Shown: positions 52,553 to 62,044 of the stretch, piece after piece | Numbering within the stretch: the first letter of the stretch is position 1 | Layout: every line of letters begins with the position of its first letter | Assembly: GCF_003202915.1 (NCBI RefSeq) | Contig: NZ_QGLP01000003.1 | Span: forward strand, 124,001-188,000 | Source: Gilliamella apicola | GTDB lineage: Bacteria; Pseudomonadota; Gammaproteobacteria; Enterobacterales; Orbaceae | Reading direction: 5' to 3' | DNA length: 64,000 nt | The notes under the pieces: model-generated | Seen by the model: only the letters and a program-made list of their open reading frames with translations | What the model was told of the DNA's origin: nothing | The model's database searches: none | Position numbers and translations under genes: made by a program

Positions 52553-53902
52553 ATGTTTACTGAAATTATGCAGTACATTTTGGATCTTGGCCCATCAGTA
52601 ATGTTGCCGATTGTTATTATTCTATTTTCATTAGTATTAAGAATGAAAATTGGTGATGCATTAAAAGCAGGTATTCATATTGGTATTGGATTTGTTGGTA
52701 TTGGCTTAGTGGTTGGATTGCTAACTAGTTCAGTAGGACCAGCCGCGCAAGCAATGGCGGAAAGATTTGATATCAGTTTAAAAGTGGTTGATGTTGGTTG
52801 GCCGGGCGCAGCGCCAATGACTTGGGCTTCGCAAATTGCTTTAGTTGCAATACCGATTGCTATTGCGGTTAATATCCTGATGTTAGTTCTGCGATTAACG
52901 AGAGTTGTCAATGTGGACATATGGAATATCTGGCATATGACCTTTACCGGTGCACTTGTCTATATTGCTACCGATTCTTACTACTTAGGTATAGTTGGCG
53001 TCATTGTGCACGCGGTTATCGCTTATAAATTGGGAGACTGGTTCGCTAAAGATACTAAAGAATTTTTTGAACTTGAGGGTATTGCTGTACCTCATGGCAC
53101 CTCAGCCTATTGTGGACCTATCGCGGTATTTGTTGATGCAGTTATTGAAAAAATCCCCGGTGTTAACAAAATTAATTTTAATGCTGTCGATATGCAAAAG
53201 AAATTTGGTGCTTTTGGTGAGCCGGTAACCGTTGGTTTATTTATGGGGATCTTATTAGGTTTATTGGCAGGGTATGGCGTGAAGGAAACATTACAACTTG
53301 CTATTCAAACCGCCGCGGTGATGTTACTCATGCCACGAGTAATCAAACCAATTATGGATGGATTGACACCAATATCCAAACAAGCTCGCAAACATTTACA
53401 ATCTAAATTTGGCGGACAAGATTTTCTTATTGGTTTAGATCCTGCCTTATTATTAGGCCACTCAACAGTCGTTTCGGCAAGTTTAATCTTTATTCCTTTA
53501 AGTATTTTTATTGCCATTATCCTTCCTGGTAATGAGGTTTTACCATTCGGTGACTTAGCAACCATTGGCTTTTTTGTTGCTATGGGGGTGGCTATCCATC
53601 AAGGCAACTTATTTAGAATTGTTATATCGGGGGCAATCATTATTGCCATTACATTATGGATTGCGACACAAATGATCCCATTAACCACACAATTGGCAGT
53701 TAATGCCGGCACGATTGCGGCAGATAACAATATTTTGGTTGGGGCAATGGATCAAGGCGGGTCACCAATTACTTACCTTATGGTTCAGTTGGTTAATTTA
53801 AAACAACCTATAGGTTTTGTTCTTATTGGATTGTTTTATCTATTCTGCTTATTTTTGACATGGAAAAGAGCACGTAGATATCAATTATCAGTTAAAGAAT
53901 AA
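52553..53902 (+). CDS. gatC: PTS galactitol-family IIC component
   Basis: 449 residues (E. coli GatC 451), a multi-helix permease of the PTS_EIIC galactitol family, with the conserved GLDPALLLGHSTVVSASLIF. It imports galactitol while IIB phosphorylates it. It starts five bases after gatB. Confidence 0.92.
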   Translation: MFTEIMQYILDLGPSVMLPIVIILFSLVLRMKIGDALKAGIHIGIGFVGIGLVVGLLTSSVGPAAQAMAERFDISLKVVDVGWPGAAPMTWASQIALVAIPIAIAVNILMLVLRLTRVVNVDIWNIWHMTFTGALVYIATDSYYLGIVGVIVHAVIAYKLGDWFAKDTKEFFELEGIAVPHGTSAYCGPIAVFVDAVIEKIPGVNKINFNAVDMQKKFGAFGEPVTVGLFMGILLGLLAGYGVKETLQLAIQTAAVMLLMPRVIKPIMDGLTPISKQARKHLQSKFGGQDFLIGLDPALLLGHSTVVSASLIFIPLSIFIAIILPGNEVLPFGDLATIGFFVAMGVAIHQGNLFRIVISGAIIIAITLWIATQMIPLTTQLAVNAGTIAADNNILVGAMDQGGSPITYLMVQLVNLKQPIGFVLIGLFYLFCLFLTWKRARRYQLSVKE

Positions 53903-53946
53903 ATAGATTAAAAATTAACAACAATCAGTAAGTATTTCATTTGCAA

Positions 53947-53972
53947 GCTTTCACTGGAAAGCCAGTGAAAGC
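53947..53972 (+). repeat. Hairpin between gatC and gatD
   Basis: Perfect 11-bp inverted repeat GCTTTCACTGG-AAAG-CCAGTGAAAGC. It lies inside the operon with no T-run, so mRNA stabilisation or differential expression is more likely than termination. Confidence 0.65.
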
Positions 53973-54010
53973 CATAAATAAACATCATTTATTAGCTATA
54001 AGGAAAAAAG

Positions 54011-55054
54011 ATGAAAGTAGTTATCGTTAATGATGGGGGTAATTTATCTGTTACAGAAATGGAAAAACCCAAAATAACATCTTCAGATCAAATTTTAGTT
54101 AAAGTGGCTTATTCTGGACTGTGTGGTTCAGATATTCCAAGAATATTTCATCAAGGCGCTCACTATTATCCAATAACCCTTGGTCATGAGTTTAGTGGTA
54201 CGGTAACGGAAATTGGCAATGATGTTACAGAATTTACTATTGGTGATTTAATCTCTTGTGTACCTTTATTACCTTGTTTTAAATGTGATGAGTGCCGAAA
54301 ACATTACTACTCACTTTGTAAAAATTATACCTTTGTTGGTTCAAGAATCAGTGGTGGCTTTGCTGAATATATAGTATTAAATAAAAAAAATGCCTTCAAA
54401 TTACCCCAAGGTGTAACTCCTCTTGAGGGGGCCTTCTTTGAACCAATGACTGTTGGGATGCACGCGCTATTATTAGCAGATGGTTGCAGAGATAAAAATG
54501 TCATTATAGTCGGCGGCGGAACAATTGGATTACTTGCCATGCAATGTGCCAAAGCCATGGGGGCTAAATCAATAGCTGTTATTGATATTAATGATACGCG
54601 TTTAAATCTTGCTAAATCATTAGGGGCCGATCAAATTTACAACTCTAAAAATCTTAGTCCAGAAGAAATATCTCAGGCGTTATCAATAAATCGATTTGAG
54701 CAGATTGTTCTAGAAACAGCAGGTTCACCGATTACCGTTAAATTAGCCATTGAGATAGCCGGTCCTAGAGCAAAAATTGGTTTAGTTGGTACTTTACATA
54801 ATGACATTACACTTTCTGAAAAAACTTTCGGCTTAATTTTACGAAAAGAATTACACATTTTGGGTAGTTGGATGAATTATTCTGCACCATGGCCGGGAGA
54901 GGAATGGCAACTTGTGAGCCAATTTTTTCTTGAAGGAAAAATAAAACTTGAACCACTTATTACCAGTATTGGTGACTTTCATACATTTATTGCACAAGTT
55001 ACCGAATTAAATGGTCATCCTATGAATGGGAAGATTTTACTAAATTGCATGTAG
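54011..55054 (+). CDS. gatD: Galactitol-1-phosphate 5-dehydrogenase
   Basis: 347 residues (E. coli GatD 346). Zinc-dependent medium-chain dehydrogenase: catalytic Zn site GLCGSDIPR and GHEFSGTV, structural Zn Cys (CFKCDECRKHYYSLC), and the NAD site VGGGTIGLLAMQ. It oxidises galactitol 1-phosphate to tagatose 6-phosphate. Confidence 0.92.
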   Translation: MKVVIVNDGGNLSVTEMEKPKITSSDQILVKVAYSGLCGSDIPRIFHQGAHYYPITLGHEFSGTVTEIGNDVTEFTIGDLISCVPLLPCFKCDECRKHYYSLCKNYTFVGSRISGGFAEYIVLNKKNAFKLPQGVTPLEGAFFEPMTVGMHALLLADGCRDKNVIIVGGGTIGLLAMQCAKAMGAKSIAVIDINDTRLNLAKSLGADQIYNSKNLSPEEISQALSINRFEQIVLETAGSPITVKLAIEIAGPRAKIGLVGTLHNDITLSEKTFGLILRKELHILGSWMNYSAPWPGEEWQLVSQFFLEGKIKLEPLITSIGDFHTFIAQVTELNGHPMNGKILLNCM

Positions 55055-55146
55055 TTTTTGATTTAATTTAATCGTTGAAAATGAAAACTTATCTTTTGAT
55101 TTTGTTTGTTATACACTGCTGAAATAATTTCGAAAAAGGAAATATT

Positions 55147-55920
55147 ATGAATGCAAGTGAAAGACGCCAAGAAATAATAGAGCTTCTTAATATGAACAGT
55201 ACCGTGTTAGTGAGTGATTTATCCAAGAAATATGATGTTTCTGAAGTCACCATACGGACAGATCTTCGATTATTAGAAAAGCAAGGAGTGCTTACTCGAT
55301 TTCATGGCGGTGCAACCAAAATTATAGATAACGATGACATTAAATCATTTAAAGAGCTGCAATTAGAAGAACGTTATCAGCGATTTATTGAGGCTAAAAA
55401 ACGTATTGCTATTGAGGCAGTTAAACAAGTGAAAGAGGGTGATATTATTATTTTAGATAGTGGTAGTACAACTATGTTGATAGCAGAAGAGTTGGTAAAA
55501 CTTAAACACATTACAGTTATTACCAATAGTCTTACCTCTGCTTTTATCCTATCTGATAATAGTGACATTATGTTATTAATTTGTGGTGGTACACTTAGAC
55601 ACAAAACCCGCTCTTTTCATGGAAAAATTGCCGAGCAATCTTTAGATGGTATCTCTGCTGATATTTTATTTGTTGGTGCTGATGGTATTGATGCACAAAG
55701 AGGAATAACAACATTTAATGAAGGTTATACAATTAGCAGTGTAATGGCGAATGTCGCAAAGAAAGTCGTTGCAGTTTTGGATTCATCTAAATTTGGGCGT
55801 AATGGTATTAATATTGTATTACCATTGAATAAACTTGATGTCATCATCACAGATACCAATGTAGATAATAAATACCAGCAAGAGTTTGCAAAGCAAGGCA
55901 TTAATTTAATAGCGGTTTAA
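55147..55920 (+). CDS. gatR: DeoR-family transcriptional repressor
   Basis: 257 residues: N-terminal helix-turn-helix (SDLSKKYDVSEVTIRTDLRL) and a C-terminal sugar-phosphate sensor domain. The position inside the galactitol cluster suggests control by an intermediate such as tagatose 6-phosphate. The upstream element AATTTCGAAAAAGGAAAT (55126-55143) resembles 51707-51722 before gatA, consistent with autoregulation. The gatR name is by context. Confidence 0.8.
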   Translation: MNASERRQEIIELLNMNSTVLVSDLSKKYDVSEVTIRTDLRLLEKQGVLTRFHGGATKIIDNDDIKSFKELQLEERYQRFIEAKKRIAIEAVKQVKEGDIIILDSGSTTMLIAEELVKLKHITVITNSLTSAFILSDNSDIMLLICGGTLRHKTRSFHGKIAEQSLDGISADILFVGADGIDAQRGITTFNEGYTISSVMANVAKKVVAVLDSSKFGRNGINIVLPLNKLDVIITDTNVDNKYQQEFAKQGINLIAV

Positions 55921-56104
55921 TCGTGTCACTGTCGATTTTTAAACTTTATTTAATATTGATCTCAAATAGTTGGCGAGATAATAAATTGTAATTCATTGCA
56001 ATATGAAATTTTTTCATAGTTGTCGATGAATTCAAGCATATTGGCAAATGAAGATCATTTAAGATTGTTATTTCTCACAATGATGTAAATGCATAGGTGA
56101 GAAA

Positions 56105-57043
56105 ATGATATTAACAATTACGATGAATCCATCAGTCGATATTTCATACTCTTTAGATAAATTAGTTATTAATGATGTCAATCGGGTATCAAATACAAGA
56201 AAAACCGCTGGTGGTAAAGGTCTTAATGTTACGCGAGGAATAAATTTTTCAAATATTCCTGTTTTAGCGACAGGAATTATTGGTGGCACTACCGGTAAAT
56301 TTATTCAAGAGCAGTTAGATGAAGATAATATAGCTTATAACTTTTATGTAACCCCAAAAGAATCAAGAAATTGCATAGCAATTTTACATCAGGGTAATCA
56401 AACCGAGATTCTTGAGGCCGGTCCTCGGTTAGATAATGATGATGTTGAACAATTCTTACAACACTATAAAAAGCTACTCAATCAAGTAAAAATTATTACG
56501 ATTTCCGGATCATTACCTCTTGGTTTTCCCGTCAATTTCTATGTGAATTTAATTGAGCTAGCTAGTGAATATCAAATCCCGGTTTTGCTTGATTCTTCGG
56601 GGCAAATGTTACTAACCACCCTCAAATCTCAATATAAACCTTATTTAATAAAACCCAATCAAGAAGAGTTAAAACAGATTATTCAGATGGATATAGATGT
56701 TAATGATAGCCATTCATTAATAAAAGCACTCAAACACGACTCTCTTGATGATATCCCCTTGATTGTTATTTCATTAGGTAAAAATGGTGCTTTTGCTCGT
56801 TGTTTTAATCACTATTATCAGGTTTCCATCCCGAAAATCAATGTTGTTAATCCAGTAGGCTCTGGTGATATCACTTTAGCAGGGCTTGCGGTCAGTCTAC
56901 ATGAAAATGAATCAATAGAGGTTATGTTAAAACGTGCCATGACTATGGGAATGTTAAATGCCATGGAGGCTCAAACTGGGTTTGTTAATATGAATAACTA
57001 TCATGAATATTATCAACAAGTTGAGATTAAAGAAATTATTTAA
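56105..57043 (+). CDS. lacC: Tagatose-6-phosphate kinase (PfkB/LacC family)
   Basis: 312 residues starting MILTITMNPSVDISYSLDKL, with the GGKGLNVTRG substrate/nucleotide motif and catalytic NPVGSGD. 1-phosphofructokinase (FruK) is a close alternative, but the neighbours (gatD and the aldolase) favour phosphorylation of tagatose 6-phosphate to the 1,6-bisphosphate. Confidence 0.8.
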   Translation: MILTITMNPSVDISYSLDKLVINDVNRVSNTRKTAGGKGLNVTRGINFSNIPVLATGIIGGTTGKFIQEQLDEDNIAYNFYVTPKESRNCIAILHQGNQTEILEAGPRLDNDDVEQFLQHYKKLLNQVKIITISGSLPLGFPVNFYVNLIELASEYQIPVLLDSSGQMLLTTLKSQYKPYLIKPNQEELKQIIQMDIDVNDSHSLIKALKHDSLDDIPLIVISLGKNGAFARCFNHYYQVSIPKINVVNPVGSGDITLAGLAVSLHENESIEVMLKRAMTMGMLNAMEAQTGFVNMNNYHEYYQQVEIKEII

Positions 57044-57061
57044 AATTTTAATTAGGAGTAA

Positions 57062-57919
<858 letters not shown>

Positions 57920-57920
57920 T

Positions 57921-58586
57921 ATGCAAGCAAAGGGTATTTTATTTGATTTAGATGGCACATTAGTTAACTCATTACCAGCAGTTGAGCGCTGCTGGTTAGG
58001 TTTTGCCGAACGCCACCAACTTAATCATTCCTATGTATTAAAAACCATTCATGGCCGGAAAGCTATCGATAATATAAAACTATTCTTACCGAATAAGCCA
58101 GAAAGTTTTATCGCACAAGAGTATCATTGGCTGGAACAATTAGAGGCTCAAGATATCAAAGATATTGATGAAATATCTGGTGCAAGTCATTTCTTACAAC
58201 AGTTATCTTCACTTAATATTCCTTGGGGAGTTGTAACCTCTGGTACCAAAAAAGTAGCGGATTCTCGCTTTGCTATTCTCAATGTAGCTAAACCGAAAGT
58301 TTTTATTACTGGTGAAATGGTTTTTAAAACAAAGCCTGCGCCTGATAGCTATCTACAAGGTGCAGATTTACTCGGGTTGCCTGCTGATGAGTGTATTGTT
58401 TTTGAAGATTCTAAAACGGGTATTGAATCAGCATTAAATGCGCATTGTCAAATTATTACTGTTAACTGTCCTAACTCACTTGATGATAATCGTATGTTAA
58501 ATATTAATTCTTTTGATGAGCTAGTCATCAATAAATTAAAACAGAACAATTTTGAAATTTTAAAAAAAAGTATGAAGTATGATTAG
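57921..58586 (+). CDS. HAD-family sugar phosphatase (HxpA/YfbT-like)
   Basis: 221 residues from ATG 57921, one base after the aldolase stop codon; the longer frame back to 57876 overlaps the aldolase and is rejected. HAD motif I FDLDGTLVNS (Asp9, Asp11), motif II VVTSGT, Lys in FKTKPAPDSY, and motif IV FEDSKTGIES. It resembles E. coli YfbT, which dephosphorylates sugar phosphates, so it may relieve phospho-hexitol build-up. Confidence 0.8.
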   Translation: MQAKGILFDLDGTLVNSLPAVERCWLGFAERHQLNHSYVLKTIHGRKAIDNIKLFLPNKPESFIAQEYHWLEQLEAQDIKDIDEISGASHFLQQLSSLNIPWGVVTSGTKKVADSRFAILNVAKPKVFITGEMVFKTKPAPDSYLQGADLLGLPADECIVFEDSKTGIESALNAHCQIITVNCPNSLDDNRMLNINSFDELVINKLKQNNFEILKKSMKYD

Positions 58587-58651
58587 CAAACTTATATATT
58601 ACTTTATTTAATTACATTTGAATCCTTAAATATGATTATCGAATAATTGTA

Positions 58652-58691
58652 GATAATATGTTCAAAATTTGCTTAATTTGAACATATTATC
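58652..58691. terminator. Long inverted repeat after the galactitol operon
   Basis: GATAATATGTTCAAA (58652-58666) is complementary to TTTGAACATATTATC (58677-58691), a perfect 15-bp stem with a 10-base loop, 65 bp after the last gat gene. No T-run follows. The rest of 58587-58908 shows no gene. Confidence 0.5.
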
Positions 58692-58908
58692 AATGGTGTT
58701 ACCCATTATTTATATTGCCGATGATCTGTTTAAAGTTCGAAAATCAACAAAAGGTAGGTATTAATTTGACCGCTTTCTAATCCTAATGTTTTTTTAACAA
58801 AAAATATTCAATAATCATAGATACTCTATCAATATGATTATATTACCATTTTTTGGGCTCTATTTTTACCATTGGTAGTTTTTCTTTAAGCTATATACCA
58901 TTTTTATT

Positions 58909-60069
58909 TTATTCTACTTGGCTATTTTTAATGCGATTAACAAATAGCATCACGATAAAAGCGATAACTGTTAAATAAATAATAAAGATCCCATATGTTG
59001 ATAGCATATCGACAAATGAACGTCCGCGTATGCCGATATCACGAAAGAAGCGAAATAGCCAAACTAATGGAAAGGCATGGCTGGCATAAAATGTCCAGAT
59101 TGGCATAATACCTACCGCCATGGTTGAACCTCCCATGATGAATCCTGGCGGCACAAGAAAAATCATTCTGCTCGCCCCTTCTCCTGGATGATGAGTATTC
59201 CAAGATAATAAGAAACCCAACCAACCAAAAGCAAGTCCTGTCATAAATACGCTTGGCACGAAAACAAAATAATTACCATCAAAACGTAATTGTCCAAATA
59301 AAACCAGTATTGCGGTAATTAAGGTTAAAGCTGTAGTATAAAATAGAGCATAAGGCACCGTTCTAGCTAATAGTGGTAGGAAACCTCGCTCTATTACTGT
59401 ATTCCACATACCCATAGTTTTTAATCGACCAATGATCATCAACGAGGTTAATCCATACGTTAATGACGAAAAAAAGTAAACGAAATAGATAATCGTGGAT
59501 ATTGTTGATGAACTAGCCGGATTAAACATAGTTCTTGTTTTTAATTGCATCGGCGATAGCGTTGCTTCAGTTGCTTCTCTTCCCAGTCCTAATGCTGCAA
59601 CTTTTCCAACACTCAATTCGGCACCGGATTCAGGGATAATTTCATTAAGGCTTTGCATCACCTTGGCATTTTGTGCATCATTTGAATCATCAGCAAAATA
59701 ACCCAATTTAACGGTTTGATCACCTTTCTTCAAAGACTTTTCCAATCCTTTGGGAATATATAGCACGCCTAAATTACGATCGTGTGAAACTAAAGTAATA
59801 GGATTAACAGGCGAACGAATCACTTCTGTTATTTCGATAAATGGTGAGGTATTTACCTTGCTGATTAATTCAGTTGAATAATTTGAACCATCAAGATCAA
59901 TAACCGCGATCTTTCCTTCGAAAACTGAACCATGGCTTAATACTATTGAAAAAACAAGCGATACGATAGCAGCTAAACCCAAACACACTTTATAATAAGG
60001 GATGAAGTGGCCTGATAACATAGCATCAAGCTCTTCAAGCATAGATTTAATGATGTTTTGTCGCATCAT
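58909..60069 (-). CDS. ABC-2 type transporter permease
   Basis: 386 residues: one N-terminal membrane helix (CLGLAAIVSLVFSIVLS), a large periplasmic domain (about 45-185), then five or more helices, as in ABC2_membrane_3 (YhhJ/YbhR-like). It would export a drug or polymer with an ATPase partner. Its start overlaps the stop of the membrane fusion gene (ATGA), so the two are coupled. No ATPase gene is adjacent. Confidence 0.82.
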   Translation of the reverse strand: MMRQNIIKSMLEELDAMLSGHFIPYYKVCLGLAAIVSLVFSIVLSHGSVFEGKIAVIDLDGSNYSTELISKVNTSPFIEITEVIRSPVNPITLVSHDRNLGVLYIPKGLEKSLKKGDQTVKLGYFADDSNDAQNAKVMQSLNEIIPESGAELSVGKVAALGLGREATEATLSPMQLKTRTMFNPASSSTISTIIYFVYFFSSLTYGLTSLMIIGRLKTMGMWNTVIERGFLPLLARTVPYALFYTTALTLITAILVLFGQLRFDGNYFVFVPSVFMTGLAFGWLGFLLSWNTHHPGEGASRMIFLVPPGFIMGGSTMAVGIMPIWTFYASHAFPLVWLFRFFRDIGIRGRSFVDMLSTYGIFIIYLTVIAFIVMLFVNRIKNSQVE

Positions 60070-61208
60070 TGATCCACCTCAATTGTCATACCGGTTAATA
60101 GGTGTGGAATATACTCCATATAAATTCTGACTTGGTAAGAGGTTAAATCGGCTTGTCCTCGTTCGCGAGTCATGCGCAAGTCAGCAAATGAAGGTGCGGC
60201 TGTGGCAAAGCGAACTGTACCTTTTACGGTTTTGTCCAGAGCGATGACATTAGCTTTTACTTTGGTACCCGGTTGATAGTCATTAACCATTTTTTCATTA
60301 ACATAAATATCGACATATTTGCGATCAGTTTCTAACAGTACTGCTGGTGCGCCGGCTGGGGCCATTTCACCATCTTCAAACATGAGTTTTAACACTTTGC
60401 CATCTTCGGGGGCAACTAAGGTAAGCCGACTGTAATTCACCTTCAGTTGTTTTAAATCAGCTTCGGCTTGTGCTAGTTGAGCTTTGATTTGAGCTAGTTG
60501 ATTTTGGCGATTTTGCAGTTTTTGTCTAGCAATTGTGATGGACTGCAATGTCATACCTGTTGCATTTCTTGTTTGTTCGAATTGGGCGATTTGTTCTGGT
60601 GTTGCACCAATCATCAAGGTTGAAAGTTGACTTTCAATTTGAACAACGAGCATTTTGGAATTAATGTAGGCATTACGGGCAGCGTCAAGTTGTGATTGTG
60701 ACGCCCCACCGGTTTTTCTTAATTGAGTATGACGTTGAAATTCAGTATTAGCTAAATCTCGAGAAGAGATTGCTGCTTCTAAATTAGCTTTGACTTCTTC
60801 TATTTTGCGCCATGTAGATAATTCATTAAGATTCGTTTCATTTTCAGTGATTTCAATGGCCGCTTGTTCTTGTTTAACGGCGGCGGTTTGACTATCAACT
60901 AGCGCTTGTAAGCGATCTATTGATAGCTGAGTATCAATGTCTTCAAGTTGCATTAATGGATCACCTTTTTTGACAAATTGTGATTCTTGGACAAAGCGTT
61001 TAACAACTTTGCCGCCTACATTTTGGAAGGCAACATTGATTTCATCAGCAGTTAATACCCCTGATTTGATACTTTTAGCCACAGATACTGCATCGTTTCT
61101 TGAACCAAGACAGATTAACGTTGATCCAACTAAAAGTAGTAACAAGAATATGGCTGGAATTTTAATGTTTTTGGGTAAATTTGAAATTAAGTTTAGTTTA
61201 TTTTTCAT
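60066..61208 (-). CDS. HlyD-family membrane fusion protein
   Basis: 380 residues: N-terminal membrane anchor (IPAIFLLLLLVGSTLICLG), a split biotinyl-lipoyl-like domain, a long helical coiled coil (about 80-255), and a beta-barrel region (DRKYVDIYVNEKMVNDYQPG). It bridges an inner-membrane exporter to the outer membrane or periplasm. The ATG at 61208 has no Shine-Dalgarno sequence; a MarR-like operator copy lies immediately before it. Confidence 0.85.
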   Translation of the reverse strand: MKNKLNLISNLPKNIKIPAIFLLLLLVGSTLICLGSRNDAVSVAKSIKSGVLTADEINVAFQNVGGKVVKRFVQESQFVKKGDPLMQLEDIDTQLSIDRLQALVDSQTAAVKQEQAAIEITENETNLNELSTWRKIEEVKANLEAAISSRDLANTEFQRHTQLRKTGGASQSQLDAARNAYINSKMLVVQIESQLSTLMIGATPEQIAQFEQTRNATGMTLQSITIARQKLQNRQNQLAQIKAQLAQAEADLKQLKVNYSRLTLVAPEDGKVLKLMFEDGEMAPAGAPAVLLETDRKYVDIYVNEKMVNDYQPGTKVKANVIALDKTVKGTVRFATAAPSFADLRMTRERGQADLTSYQVRIYMEYIPHLLTGMTIEVDQ

Positions 61209-61229
61209 TTATTTAGTCAGCTAAGTATA
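61208..61229. promoter_or_regulatory. Putative MarR operator before the membrane fusion gene
   Basis: A 22-bp element containing TTTAGTCAGCTAAGTATA differs from 61779-61800 at only two positions. The core TTAG-N4-CTAA is an inverted repeat. It touches the start codon of the fusion protein gene. Confidence 0.65.
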
Positions 61230-61266
61230 TGGTTAAAACATTATGATAATTGGTGATTAATGGCAA

Positions 61267-61764
61267 TTATTTGCGCAATAGCTTGCGTAACATTGCAATT
61301 AAGGATTCCTGCTCTTGTGGATTTAAAACCTGAGCAAAAGCACGAATCGATTTTAAGTGATTAGGTAATGCTTTTTGGATAAGCGTTACACCGGTTGCGG
61401 TAAGGGTGATTAGTCGAGAACGGCCATCTTCTCCACTTTTGGTCATGGATATCAAGGGATCTGGTGCGGCTAACATTCGTTTTACCATTACCGAAACGGT
61501 TGCAGGCGTCACCCCTACTCTTAATGCCAGCTCGCTAGCGCAGGTCTCACCTTCACTATACAGTGACATGAGTAACGCAAATTTTCCTTCTGATACATCA
61601 TAATCTTTTGCCAGTTGCGCATAGATATTTGAACGAATTAAATCGGCGGTCGTGATTAAACTTAAGACCAGATCAACGCCTGAAACCTCGATAATTTCAT
61701 CATTAAGTCTTTGAGCTTTTGCTAAAGTTTCGCGTGAAGGAAGTATTCTTGAATTGTAGTTCAA
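61267..61764 (-). CDS. MarR-family transcriptional regulator
   Basis: 165 residues with a winged helix (CASELALRVGVTPATVSVMVKRM and the wing SMTKSGEDGRSRLITLT). It starts at TTG (complement 61762-61764) with TTAGGT upstream; no nearby ATG fits. It is co-directional with and directly upstream of the fusion protein/permease pair. The same 22-bp element stands before both genes, so it probably represses itself and the exporter. Confidence 0.85.
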   Translation of the reverse strand: MNYNSRILPSRETLAKAQRLNDEIIEVSGVDLVLSLITTADLIRSNIYAQLAKDYDVSEGKFALLMSLYSEGETCASELALRVGVTPATVSVMVKRMLAAPDPLISMTKSGEDGRSRLITLTATGVTLIQKALPNHLKSIRAFAQVLNPQEQESLIAMLRKLLRK

Positions 61765-61778
61765 TTGTTATTACCTAA

Positions 61779-61800
61779 TTTATTTAGTCGGCTAATTATA
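61779..61800. promoter_or_regulatory. Putative MarR operator before its own gene
   Basis: The second copy of the 22-bp element, containing TTTAGTCGGCTAATTATA. On the minus strand it starts TATAAT, so repressor binding would cover the -10 region. Confidence 0.65.
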
Positions 61801-61933
61801 CTAGTTTAACCCTAATTGGCAATCCTTTTTTATTCTGGATTTGAGATGTTTATCACATTAATCTACTAATATATTTTTGATATCAAAATGGTGAAAATGG
61901 ATAACTTATTGTTTTCAAAATTATAATTTTGAC

Positions 61934-61967
61934 TACCACTAAAGTGGTAATCCTTGAGGGTAATTAT
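61934..61967 (+). promoter_or_regulatory. nirB control region: NarL/NarP 7-2-7 site and FNR-like site
   Basis: TACCACT-AA-AGTGGTA (61934-61949) is a perfect inverted pair of Nar heptamers in the 7-2-7 layout used by NarP and NarL. TTGAG-N4-ATTAT (61954-61967) is a weak FNR-like site (seven of ten core bases). TAAAAT at 61986-61991 is a possible -10. This agrees with anaerobic, nitrate/nitrite-controlled expression of nirB. Confidence 0.65.
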
Positions 61968-62044
61968 ATTCTGTTTAAAGTTCCTTAAAATATCAAATAG
62001 ATAAAAATTAAATAATTGAATTAAAAATATATTTGGAGCTTTTT

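Noticed and set aside
61858-61890. TTTGATATCAAA as an FNR site before nirB
   Set aside because: The half-sites have no 4-base spacer, so it does not fit TTGAT-N4-ATCAA.
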